Below are positions 17,778 through 26,900 of a stretch of DNA of 64,000 bases, piece by piece (positions within the stretch are counted from its first letter, which is position 1; the number at the start of each line of letters is the position of its first letter). Both the position numbers and the translations under genes were made by a program. The notes under the pieces were generated by a model that was not told the origin of the DNA, made no database searches, and saw nothing but the letters and a program-made list of their open reading frames with translations. The stretch comes from Segatella copri (GTDB lineage: Bacteria; Bacteroidota; Bacteroidia; Bacteroidales; Bacteroidaceae), in the NCBI RefSeq assembly GCF_019249655.2, contig NZ_CP137557.1, forward strand, positions 998,501 through 1,062,500, written 5' to 3'.

Positions 17778-19061
17778 ATGTTAGAGAAAAATAAGCGTGA
17801 GCGCATCATCGCGCTCGTCAACAAGGAAGTAGTGCCTGCCATTGGTTGTACCGAACCGATGGCGGTGGCTCTCTGTACAGCCCAGGCAGCCACCACTCTG
17901 GGCAAGCGTCCTGAGCGAATCCAGGTGCTCCTGAGTCCTAACATGCTCAAGAATGCCATGGGTGTAGGTATTCCTGGCACGGGTATGATAGGCTTGCCTA
18001 TCGCTGTATCGCTCGGTGCCCTCATCGGAAAGCCTGAGTATGAACTCGAGGTGCTCAAGGATTTGACTCCCGACAGCCTGGAGAAGGGTAAGCAATTCAT
18101 CAAGAATGCCGACATCAACATCAAGCTGAAGCAGGGAGATGTGGATAAACTCTATATCGAGGTGAGTTGCTATGCAGATGATGCACAGGCCACAGCCATC
18201 ATCTCCGGTTCTCATACCAACTTCGTGTATGTGGAGCGCAATGGCGATGTGGTCTTCGATAAGCGTGATGGAGCGAAGGGTGATGAGGCTGATGATGATA
18301 TCCAGCTCAATTTCCCGATGGTCTATGAGTTTGCTACCACCGCTCCGCTTGATGAAATCTCTTTCATCCTCAAGACCAAGGAATATAATATGAAGGCTGC
18401 CGAGGAGTCGATCAAGGGCAACTATGGTCATTGCCTGGGCAAGACGATGGACCGTCCTTTGAGTCATGGCATCTTTGGCGATAACATCTTCTCGCACATC
18501 ATCTCCCGCACCGCTTCTGCCTGCGATGCCCGTATGGGTGGCGCCATGATTCCGGTGATGAGCAACAGTGGAAGTGGCAACCAGGGCATCTGTGCCACCA
18601 ACCCTGTGGTGGTTTATGCCATGGAGAATGAAAATACCGAGGAAGAGATGATTCGTGCCTTGATGCTCAGTCACTTAACGGCTATCTACATCAAGCAGAG
18701 CCTGGGCAAGCTTTCAGCACTTTGCGGTTGTGTGGTAGCCAGTACGGGCAGCAGTTGCGGTATCACCTATCTGATGGGTGGCGATTATACCCGCATCTGC
18801 AATTCGGTGAAGAACATGGTGGCAAACCTCACCGGTATGATTTGCGATGGTGCCAAGCCAAGCTGTGCCCTGAAGATATCTTCGGGTGTGAGCACCGCCC
18901 TTCTTTCCTCCCTTCTTTCGATGGAAGGCAAGTGCGTAACCTCAGCCGAGGGTATCGTGGATGATGATGTGGATAAGTGCATCCGCAACCTCACCTCCAT
19001 CGGTGCCGATGCAATGAGAACCACCGATGATATGGTGCTCGACATTATGACGCATAAATAA
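17778..19061 (+). CDS. cyuA: L-cysteine desulfidase-like protein (UPF0597/CyuA family)
   Basis: The 427-residue protein belongs to the serine dehydratase alpha-like UPF0597 family, whose characterised members break cysteine into pyruvate, ammonia and sulfide using an iron-sulfur cluster. Visible features are the N-terminal GCTEPMAVALCTAQAA, the glycine-serine stretch SNSGSGNQGI, and C-terminal cysteines in GCVVASTGSSCGI and MICDGAKPSCALKIS. The nearby peptidase and a terminator just after it make a two-gene unit. Substrate preference between cysteine and serine cannot be settled from sequence. Confidence 0.82.
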   Translation: MLEKNKRERIIALVNKEVVPAIGCTEPMAVALCTAQAATTLGKRPERIQVLLSPNMLKNAMGVGIPGTGMIGLPIAVSLGALIGKPEYELEVLKDLTPDSLEKGKQFIKNADINIKLKQGDVDKLYIEVSCYADDAQATAIISGSHTNFVYVERNGDVVFDKRDGAKGDEADDDIQLNFPMVYEFATTAPLDEISFILKTKEYNMKAAEESIKGNYGHCLGKTMDRPLSHGIFGDNIFSHIISRTASACDARMGGAMIPVMSNSGSGNQGICATNPVVVYAMENENTEEEMIRALMLSHLTAIYIKQSLGKLSALCGCVVASTGSSCGITYLMGGDYTRICNSVKNMVANLTGMICDGAKPSCALKISSGVSTALLSSLLSMEGKCVTSAEGIVDDDVDKCIRNLTSIGADAMRTTDDMVLDIMTHK

Positions 19062-19080
19062 ATTGGAATATAGTATATTC

Positions 19081-19121
19081 AAAAGGCTCGCAAGAAGTTT
19101 TTGTTTCTTGCGAGCCTTTCT
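19081..19121. terminator. bidirectional intrinsic terminator
   Basis: AAAGGCTCGCAAGAA and TTCTTGCGAGCCTTT pair around TTTTTG. A-rich and T-rich flanks on both sides suit the convergent genes on either side. Confidence 0.85.
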
Positions 19122-19126
19122 TGTTT

Positions 19127-20854
19127 TCAATTAATCTCTTCCATTCGTTTCAGGTTCCATCCTTCAAACTGCATGATAATTTTATGCAAGGTGGTACCCT
19201 GACGCAGCGCTTCCACCCTAGGAGCTGCCGCATATTGCCTGATTTGCTCCACTGCCTGCTGCCACTGTTCCTCAGCCTTCGCCTCGAAATTCTTCTTGGG
19301 CAGCACCTTGAGTTCCAGAATATAGCAATGCTTGGTGGCATAATGGGTCAAATCCGGCAGAAGGAAGAAGTCGCAATAGCCGTGATTCAGTTCCAACTCC
19401 GGTGCAGTATAATAATAATCGTTCAGATTCAGATACGCCATGAAGAACCCCTGCAGGTTTCGTTCCGCCTCGATTCCATCACGTATAGAGGATACCTTGG
19501 CATAGGCATCAGCCATAAAGCGCAGGCCTTCTTCCCACTTGCCATCATACGCCATATCGTAATAATAATCCGTCAGCTGGTTGGTATTCACATACGCTTT
19601 TGCCTGATATTCTTCCTCCAGATAACCGTAATATTGCTTGCGGACATTATTGTTAGGAATCCCTAATACCAGTTTTGAGCCACGTGTGCCCTTGATGGTC
19701 AGCATGCCATAATAGAAAAGCAGACTCGGGAAGATTTCAGCCTTCGGTATCTGGTAAGCAGAGAACGACTCATAGAGTTGTGCCGAAATCTGTCCTTCCT
19801 CAGCAATCTTGCGAATAATACCTTTTCGCTCACCATCCAGTTTGTCAAATTGCAGCAGTTTCTTCATCTTGCCATAATCGGTTTTGGTATTCGGGTCGAT
19901 CATCTGCTGAGGAGAACGTCCGTAATCCATATAATTGCGAAGATAGTAAAGCACCATATCGCAATTAAACATTCTGATACTCTTATTCAATGCTTCTTTT
20001 GCAAAGCAATAGTTATCATACCAAGGCTTCATATCGTTGACGATAGCGTTGATATCACTATCAGCCGGGATGCAGCCATGATTTTTATAATAGGTAAACA
20101 TCTCGATGACATCGGCAGTAGAGAATCCCAGCATCTCGTCAAATTCCGGTTTGATAGAGATATTCCATCCTATGTTGAAACCACTGGTTACATCATCGAG
20201 CGTAACAGGACTGACACCCATCATAAAAATGCGTTCGAAGTTGCCCTTGAATTTCTTGAAGACATCACGATAGAATCCATCGGCATGGGTGATGGCATGA
20301 TACACTTTCTCGCCATGCTCATTGAGCACCACATTGGTAAAGTTATCATATTCATCTACTATCAGATAAAGAGAAAATCCCTTCTGTTCAGCCTCATCAT
20401 GAATAAAAGCCAACTTATCCATGGCATACTCCGCCTTGCGCACCTTCTCTCTCGTTTCCTCAGAATAAGACTCGCCATAGCGGCGCATGAAACCATCCAG
20501 TTTTACGGAACAATAGAAGTCGAAGTTACGCTCCAAGGAATCGATATTACCACTTACCTGCGAGAAGTCGAGAAAAAGCACCTGATACTTGCCCTGCAAC
20601 TCCGTAGGATGCTGTCCTATCCAGAGCTTTCCAAAAAGTGATTGAAACTTAGCACTTTGGTTACAGTCATAGTAAGAGTGGAGCATACTCAAAAATATGC
20701 TCTTGCCAAAGCGACGAGGACGGATGAAGAAGAGGTTACGGGGCTGCTTCTCCAACTCGGGTATAAACATCGTCTTATCGACATAATACAAATTCTGCTC
20801 CATCACAGTGACGAAATCTGCCACTCCGTATGGTACTTCCTTAACTTTTTCCAT
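19127..20854 (-). CDS. AAA-ATPase-like protein with PD-(D/E)XK nuclease domain
   Basis: This 575-residue protein belongs to the large Bacteroidota family that joins an AAA-ATPase-like domain to a C-terminal nuclease-like domain. The N-terminus has the family start YGVADFVTVMEQNLYYVDKT and a P-loop variant in RPRRFGKSIFLSML. Walker B is LYLIVDEYDNF. The C-terminal domain ends with HGYCDFFLLPD...YILELKVLP, a D...ExK nuclease pattern. Members occur in many copies per genome, and their function is unknown. It has its own promoter (20876) and is separated from neighbours. Confidence 0.85.
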   Translation of the reverse strand: MEKVKEVPYGVADFVTVMEQNLYYVDKTMFIPELEKQPRNLFFIRPRRFGKSIFLSMLHSYYDCNQSAKFQSLFGKLWIGQHPTELQGKYQVLFLDFSQVSGNIDSLERNFDFYCSVKLDGFMRRYGESYSEETREKVRKAEYAMDKLAFIHDEAEQKGFSLYLIVDEYDNFTNVVLNEHGEKVYHAITHADGFYRDVFKKFKGNFERIFMMGVSPVTLDDVTSGFNIGWNISIKPEFDEMLGFSTADVIEMFTYYKNHGCIPADSDINAIVNDMKPWYDNYCFAKEALNKSIRMFNCDMVLYYLRNYMDYGRSPQQMIDPNTKTDYGKMKKLLQFDKLDGERKGIIRKIAEEGQISAQLYESFSAYQIPKAEIFPSLLFYYGMLTIKGTRGSKLVLGIPNNNVRKQYYGYLEEEYQAKAYVNTNQLTDYYYDMAYDGKWEEGLRFMADAYAKVSSIRDGIEAERNLQGFFMAYLNLNDYYYTAPELELNHGYCDFFLLPDLTHYATKHCYILELKVLPKKNFEAKAEEQWQQAVEQIRQYAAAPRVEALRQGTTLHKIIMQFEGWNLKRMEEIN

Positions 20855-20875
20855 ATCTTATTTCCTTTCTTTGTG

Positions 20876-20883
20876 CAAAGATA
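20876..20883 (-). promoter_or_regulatory. -7 box for the AAA/nuclease gene
   Basis: Minus-strand TATCTTTG followed by CAC matches the consensus, 21 bases before the start codon. Confidence 0.5.
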
Positions 20884-21038
20884 CAACTATTTTTTTAGAT
20901 ACCAAGCTTTTTTAAGAAGAAAAAGGCATCCCAATGGTTTACGGGCAACAAGAGCATTGGAAAACTTTACCTGAATCTACACCCCCAATTGCGATGGAGA
21001 CGAAATATGGAGATGAAAGAAAAAAAACGAACTGGGCT

Positions 21039-21205
21039 TCATTTGAATTTGGAACGAGGCTCAAGTAAACTTTAATAGAGCTACACGTAAACTTTGTTTA
21101 AGCCTTAAACCAGTTTGAACTGAGGCTTACTTCAATGGCAACTGAGGCTTACTTCAAAGGCAGATGAAGCCTATTTCAAGTGCAGATGAAGCCTATTTAG
21201 TTTAT
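21039..21205. repeat. degenerate tandem array of about 8 units of 22 bp
   Basis: From 21039 the sequence falls into 22-base units, most ending GAGGC, GAAGC or AAGCC. The last four are clearest: AACTGAGGCTTACTTCAA at 21118 and 21140, then AGATGAAGCCTATTT at 21162 and 21184. Earlier units are more diverged. This is part of a 1.2-kb spacer (20855-22072) with no large gene. Confidence 0.75.
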
Positions 21206-21214
21206 TGCATCAGT

Positions 21215-21262
21215 AAAATCGTGAGGGATAAAACCAAAATCGTGAGGGATGCGTGAGGGATA
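21215..21262. repeat. GTGAGGGAT repeats spaced 21 and 11 bp
   Basis: GTGAGGGAT begins at 21221, 21242 and 21253. The first two copies sit in a longer 21-base duplication (AAATCGTGAGGGAT). The spacing of two turns and then one turn of DNA puts all copies on the same helix face. Confidence 0.6.
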
Positions 21263-21315
21263 AATGCCCCTTTTTTAGTATCTGTCACTCATGTTGCTTC
21301 TTGTCTATCAATAAC

Positions 21316-21450
21316 TTATCCGGTTTCTTCTTGGAAATCGTGATGGGTGATAGATGATTTGGCAAAAATATATTCGCCTTCGGCACCCTTCTTGTCCTTG
21401 TTCTTGTCCTTGTTCTTGTCTTTGTTCTGTTTCAATACTATTTGGATCAT
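21316..21450 (-). CDS. probable 44-residue lysine/asparagine-rich small protein
   Basis: A short frame begins MIQIVLKQ, runs through three NKDK-type repeats, then KKGAEGEYIFAKSS and ends EETG. An AAAGGA ribosome-binding sequence lies just before the ATG, and a minus-strand -7 box (TATCTTTG, 21532-21539) lies about 80 bases upstream. The 12-base tandem repeat CTTGTCCTTGTT on the plus strand (21391-21426) encodes the NKDK units in frame. I do not recognise a family. It could be chance, but promoter, binding site and frame agree. Confidence 0.45.
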   Translation of the reverse strand: MIQIVLKQNKDKNKDKNKDKKGAEGEYIFAKSSITHHDFQEETG

Positions 21451-21531
21451 ACTTTTTCCTTTCGCTTTAAAATTGTTATTTTATTTAGTTCTTGTAACTC
21501 TTGTTGATGCATCTCCTTCTGAATTACGGTG

Positions 21532-21539
21532 CAAAGATA
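21532..21539 (-). promoter_or_regulatory. -7 box for the 44-residue gene
   Basis: Minus-strand TATCTTTG followed by CAC is an exact match to the -7 consensus. No other minus-strand gene starts close by. Confidence 0.4.
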
Positions 21540-21618
21540 CGGCTTTTTTTCGACTCACTCTGAACTTTCGCGAAGATTCGCGAAGATAATCGAAAAAAAA
21601 TTGTTTTGAGCTCATAAA

Positions 21619-21700
21619 TGACTAAGCTAGAAATCTCAGTGACTAAGCTAGAAATCTCAGTGACTAAGATAGAATCCTCAGTGACTAAGATACGCCCCCT
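21619..21700. repeat. tandem array, 4 units of 21 bp
   Basis: TGACTAAG begins at 21619, 21640, 21661 and 21682, an exact 21-base period. Units 1 and 2 are identical (TGACTAAGCTAGAAATCTCA), unit 3 has three changes, and unit 4 is incomplete. No reading frame crosses it. Confidence 0.85.
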
Positions 21701-22011
21701 GTTTTTGTGAAGGCAGGGCTGTGATGTGAAGGCATGGTCTCAAAAAACTAGTTTTCTACTACTAAAAACCTATATCTAAAACCTTGATATTCATTTCGTT
21801 TACCTTTATAACACGCTGTATATACAAAAGTCTTGGAGCCTAGGGTTCACATCACACCTTCTTCTTAAAAACTACTATAATATTATTGAGAAATTGCGTA
21901 TTTTCTAATATTTCCACCAAAAAGATTTGCGTATTTTCTCTGTTGTAGTAAAGAGTAAGCAACAAGTTATGAATGTCTTTCTAAATTGTACTTTCATAAT
22001 CTTGAACTTTC

Positions 22012-22053
22012 AAAAAAACTCGCTGGATGACGAAAAATCATCCGGCGAGTTTG
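22012..22053 (-). terminator. terminator of ddh
   Basis: On the minus strand AAACTCGCCGGATGA pairs with TCATCCAGCGAGTTT around TTTTTCG and is followed by a T-run. It lies about 20 bases after the ddh stop. Confidence 0.85.
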
Positions 22054-22072
22054 GAATATATTTGATTTATAT

Positions 22073-22972
22073 TTACACGAGCGTAGCTACGATTTCCTCA
22101 CGGGTTCCTGGCAACATATCGATAACAGGAATCTCTGGCATGGTGTAGCAACCTGGCTGGAGACGGAAGGAAGCACGAGCCACGTTAACCAAAACCTGAG
22201 CGGTGAGGGCTGGGTTGTTGATGCTCATGTTGAACTCGAAACGCTGGTTCTGAGTCTTGCCAGATACACCCTTGCGAACGAGGTTCACACCATGACCCAT
22301 ATCCTTTACATCATCTACTGATGCTACAGCGAATACGTGAGTCTCATCATGAGCGAAGTATGGGTCTGCCTTGATCTCTGCAGTAACATCCTCAAGCTTA
22401 GCACCTTCCTCCAACTCTACATAAACCATACGGCGGTGGATACCCTCGCCCAATGGGATAGTAACAGAGAGCGCTTCCTTCACACCCTGCTTGCCACGAA
22501 CGCAAACTGAGTGACCCATGCTCATACCAGGACCAAAGTTGGTGTATGTCAAGCCCTTTGGAGCCAAGCTTTCCATCAATACACGTACAATAGAATCAGA
22601 ACCTGGATCCCAACCGGCAGAGATTACACTCACCTTGCCAGCCTTCTTGCAGTTCTCCATCTGCTTGGTACGATAGTCGAGGATACCTGTATGAATATCG
22701 TAGCTATCTACGGTGTTGATGCCGAGGGCAACAATCTTCTCTGCATATTCTGGGCAAGAACGGGTAGGAGTTGCAAGGATGGCAACATCTACATCTTTCA
22801 ACTTTGTGATGTCATCTACCACCTCATAATCTGCCAATTCTGCTGGTTTATCCTTAGCACCCTGGCGACGTACGATACCTGCAATCTCGAAATCTGGAGC
22901 TGCTTCGAGAGCCTCTACTGTAAACTTACCAATGTTGCCGTAACCTACTACGGCTGCTCTAAACTTTTTCAT
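22073..22972 (-). CDS. ddh: meso-diaminopimelate D-dehydrogenase
   Basis: The 299-residue enzyme makes meso-diaminopimelate from tetrahydrodipicolinate with ammonia and NADPH, a one-step route to lysine and peptidoglycan precursors. It starts with the nucleotide-binding motif AAVVGYGNIGKFTVEAL. It has the conserved SAGWDPGSDSIVR segment, the FGPGMSMGHSVCVRG stretch, and a C-terminus with NNPALTAQVLVNVARA. Length and order match the Bacteroides/Porphyromonas enzymes. It is a single-gene unit with its own promoter and terminator. Confidence 0.95.
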   Translation of the reverse strand: MKKFRAAVVGYGNIGKFTVEALEAAPDFEIAGIVRRQGAKDKPAELADYEVVDDITKLKDVDVAILATPTRSCPEYAEKIVALGINTVDSYDIHTGILDYRTKQMENCKKAGKVSVISAGWDPGSDSIVRVLMESLAPKGLTYTNFGPGMSMGHSVCVRGKQGVKEALSVTIPLGEGIHRRMVYVELEEGAKLEDVTAEIKADPYFAHDETHVFAVASVDDVKDMGHGVNLVRKGVSGKTQNQRFEFNMSINNPALTAQVLVNVARASFRLQPGCYTMPEIPVIDMLPGTREEIVATLV

Positions 22973-23349
22973 CTGTTATTCTTTTATTTCTTTTATTTTT
23001 ATTGTTGTTTCTGTTTCCGGTTGCAAAAGTATAGCTTTTTCTTGAAATACGTGACGTTTTAATAGATTTTTAACTCATAAAAGTTGCAAAAGGTAATAAA
23101 ATCATGGTTTTTAGGTAGGGAGAAGGCCGAATTGTAAGGCTGATTGAACAGATTCCTTATAATTTCGTGATTTCATCGTGAAATGAGATTTCTTAATTTA
23201 AGCCACCCGATATATTAATTTAAAACACCCGATAATATATCTAGGCTCCCGTACAATATTTCCCGCCTCCTATCGTTTATAATTTATAATTAATTTATTA
23301 AAGAGGTGTAACTTAGCTTCATCACATAATTAAAAGGAGAAATCAAGAT
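22973..23349. other. spacer between divergent ddh and ruvA, with a 22-bp tandem pair
   Basis: On the minus strand TACTTTTG (23024-23031) is the likely -7 box of ddh. At 23193 and 23215 two 22-base units begin TTAATTTAA and contain CACCCGATA, a fifth tandem array of this period in the window. No gene is visible. No convincing -7 box for ruvA was found. Confidence 0.6.
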
Positions 23350-23964
23350 ATGATAGAATATATTCATGGCGATTTAACCGAGCTGACCCCAGCGATGGCC
23401 GTGGTAGAAACGGCTGGAGTGGGATATGGACTCAACATTTCGCTCAATACCTATACCGCCATTCAGGGCAAGCAGGAAGTAAAACTCTATGTTCACGAGG
23501 TGCTCGTGGCTGGTGGAAGAGACGACTCTTTCACCCTTTTCGGTTTTGCTACCAAGCAGGAACGTGAACTCTACCGGCTGCTCATCACCGTATCGGGTGT
23601 AGGTGGCAACACGGCGAGAATGATTCTCTCGTCCATGTCGCCTGCCGAACTCTGCAGCGTGATTTCCACAGGCAACGACAAGATGTTGAAAACCGTGAAG
23701 GGCATCGGACTCAAGACGGCACAGCGCATCATCCTCGACCTGAAGGATAAGATTGTGAGCCTCGGCATCGCCGATGAATTGCCAGCCAACGGCGGCAATG
23801 TGGCGATGGTGAACAGCGACATCAAGGATGAGGCTGTCAGTGCCCTTACCATGCTCGGCTTCTCGCCGGCACCTTCGGCAAAGGTAGTGGTGGATATCCT
23901 GAAGGCTCAACCCGACCTGCCTGTGGAGCAAGTGGTGAAACTCGCATTGAAACAAATTAAGTAA
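23350..23964 (+). CDS. ruvA: Holliday junction branch migration protein RuvA
   Basis: The 204-residue protein binds Holliday junctions and loads the RuvB motor. The N-terminal OB domain begins [21 protein letters not shown]. The two helix-hairpin-helix motifs are [14 protein letters not shown] and [16 protein letters not shown]. The C-terminal RuvB-binding domain is [21 protein letters not shown]. The next gene, sprA, starts directly after its stop codon, a linkage common in Bacteroidota. Confidence 0.97.
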   Translation: MIEYIHGDLTELTPAMAVVETAGVGYGLNISLNTYTAIQGKQEVKLYVHEVLVAGGRDDSFTLFGFATKQERELYRLLITVSGVGGNTARMILSSMSPAELCSVISTGNDKMLKTVKGIGLKTAQRIILDLKDKIVSLGIADELPANGGNVAMVNSDIKDEAVSALTMLGFSPAPSAKVVVDILKAQPDLPVEQVVKLALKQIK

Positions 23965-26900
23965 ATGAAGATAAGACAAAGAATCATATATCTGGCGATG
24001 GCGTGGCTGATGGTTTCTACCTTCGGCTACGCCCTCGCTTTGCCTTTTCTGCAGAATGATAGAACCAGGCAAAGAAACCAGAGGGCACAAAACAGACAGG
24101 CTGCTCAGGCTTCGAGACCATCGGCACAGAATGGGAATCAGAACAGAAACCAGGGCCGCAACGGTAACAATGCCGCAAACGGAAACAATGCCGCAAAGGA
24201 TGGGGATGAGAAGTCGGGCATCAATGCCCAGCCGCTTCAGATAGCTGAAGATTCTATCCCAGATTCCCTGCTGCATCCACGCTGGCAGATTCAGCGCACC
24301 CAGCCGTTCTCGCTGAGCGACCTCTACCAGAGTCCGCTCGACCTGAAGCGTCCGGATGCCCTGAAGTATGATGTGATCTACAACGATACCATCAACCGAT
24401 ACATCATCGGCAACAAAATGGGCAACACCTGGCTCTCGGCTCCTATCATGCTCACTCCAGCGGAATATCTCGCATGGACTGAACTGAACGAGCGAAACGC
24501 TTTTTACCGAAAGAAGAACGACGAGATATACCAGGCTAAGGGCAAGGAGAAGTTCGACTTCACCGATATGCACTTCGACCTGGGACCGGCTGAGAAAATC
24601 TTCGGTCCTGGCGGCATCAGGGTGAAGACGCAGGGTTCTGCCGAACTGAAGTTTGGTATCAACAAGAAGAACATCGACAACCCTTCGCTGCCTATCCGCA
24701 ACCGAAAGACCACGATGATGAACTTCGATGAGAAGATTAATCTGAATCTGAACGGTAAGATTGGCGACAAGATGAACCTCAACCTGAATTACAACACTGA
24801 TGCCACCTTCGACTACGATGCGCAGAACATGAAGCTGAAGTATGACGGCAAGGAGGATGAAATCATCAAACTGGTTGAGGCGGGTAATGTTTCCTTCCCT
24901 AGCAACTCGTCGCTTATCAAGGGTGCCAGCAGCCTCTTCGGTCTGAGAACCGATATGCAGTTTGGAAAACTCAAGTTGCAGACTGTGTTCTCGCAGAAGA
25001 AGTCTGCCTCTAAGAGTGTATCGAGCAAGGGTGGCGTGCAGCTGACACCTTTCGAGTTGAATGTAGCCGATTACGAGGAGAACCGACACTTCTTCCTCTC
25101 CCGATTCTTCAGAAACCATTACGATGACTGGATGAAGAAGTTGCCTAACCTGGTAACGGGTGTCACCATCAATCGTGTGGAAATCTGGGTAACTAACAAG
25201 ACGGGAACCACCACGAATACCCGAAACATCATCGCACTGACCGACCTGGGTGAAACCGAGAAGCTGAGCAACCCGATGTGGACTGCGGGAGGAACCAAGG
25301 TGCCATCCAACCAGGCTAACACCGAGTATACTGCGATGACAAACCAGTTTGCGGCAGCCCGTGATAACGACCAGGCTTCTTCCGTATTGGAAGGCGGCGG
25401 ACTGGTGGGCGGCAGCGATTATGAAAAACTGGAGAGTGCCCGACTGCTCTCTTCCTCTGAATACTCCGTGAATACGGCGATGGGATACGTATCCCTGAAA
25501 ACCGGATTACAGACCGACCAGGTACTTGCCGTGGCTTACGAATATACCTACGGCGGCGTAACCTATCAGGTGGGTGAGTTTGCTTCGGATATCACCGATA
25601 CCAAGCAGGGACTCTTCGTGAAGTCGCTGAAGAACACCAGCTGCAGTCCGCAGCAGGGCAACTGGGACCTGATGATGAAGAACGTCTACTATCTCGCCTC
25701 TCAGGTGGAGAAGGAGAAGTTCCGTCTCGACATCAAGTACCAGAGCGATACCACGGGTGTCTATCTCAGTTATATTCCCGAGGCGCAGGTCAAGAGCCAG
25801 CCTATCATCCGCGTGGTAGGAGCCGACCGACTCGACAACAACAACAAGGCGCGCAGCAATGGTTACTACGACTATGTGGAGGGCTACACCGTATCCAACG
25901 GTCGTGTGTTCATCCCGAAGGTAGAGCCATTCGGAAGCTATATGCGTGATTATCTGGTGAAGAACGGCGTTGCGAAGGAGCAGGCAGACAAGTATGCCTT
26001 CACCGAACTTTACGATAGTACGAAGACCATCGCCAAGCAGTTGGCCGAGAAGAACAAGTATCTCATCACGGGTCAGTTCAAGGGTTCGGCAGCCAATGTC
26101 ATCTCCCTGGGTGCCTACAATGTACCGCAGGGTTCGGTGGTGGTAACGGCAGGTGGCGTAACCCTTACCGAGGGTTCCGACTATTCCGTGGATTACAATG
26201 CCGGCGAGGTGACCATCCTCAACCAGAGCATCATTGATGCCGGAACGGCGGTGAACGTATCGCTGGAAAGTAACACCGACTACGGACAGATGAGAAAGAC
26301 CATGGTGGGCTTGAACTGGGAATATGATTTCTCCAAGAATTTCCAGATAAGCGGTACGCTGCAGCATCTTTCCGAGCAGGCACTCACCAACAAGGTGGCG
26401 ATGGGTTCGGAACCATTGAAGAATACCATCTGGGGTGTGAACCTGAACTGGAAGAAGGAGAGCCAGTGGCTGACCAATATGCTCGACAAGATTCCGTTCC
26501 TGCATCTTACCCAGCCATCCTATATCACCTTCCAGGGCGAGTTTGCCCAGCTTATTGCGGGCGAAGCAGGAGGCACACAGGACAACGCTTCCTATCTCGA
26601 CGATTTCGAGGGAACCAAGGAAACCATCGACGTGATGACTCCTTCTTCATGGATTATTTCGAGTGTGCCATCCCTCAACTTCAAGGAAGATTACAACGAC
26701 AAGTCGGGCTTGACCAGCGGCTTCCATCGCTCCCGCCTTGCCTGGTATTGCATCGACCCTCTCTTCACCCGCCGAGGCAGTTCGCTGACCCCTGGTCACA
26801 TCAAGAGCGACCTGAAGCAGTTGAGTAATCATTATGTAAGAGAGGTGTATGTAAAGGAGCTCTTCCCATTGCGTCAGCAGAGCACCTATCAGGGAGCCAC

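Noticed and set aside
21039..21700. Tandem repeats as a CRISPR array
   Set aside because: Units of 21-22 bp abut directly with no unique spacers, and no cas gene is present.
23374..25119. Long minus-strand frame opposite ruvA and sprA
   Set aside because: A shadow of the coding strand; sequence is low in hydrophobic patterning and matches no family, while ruvA and sprA are certain.
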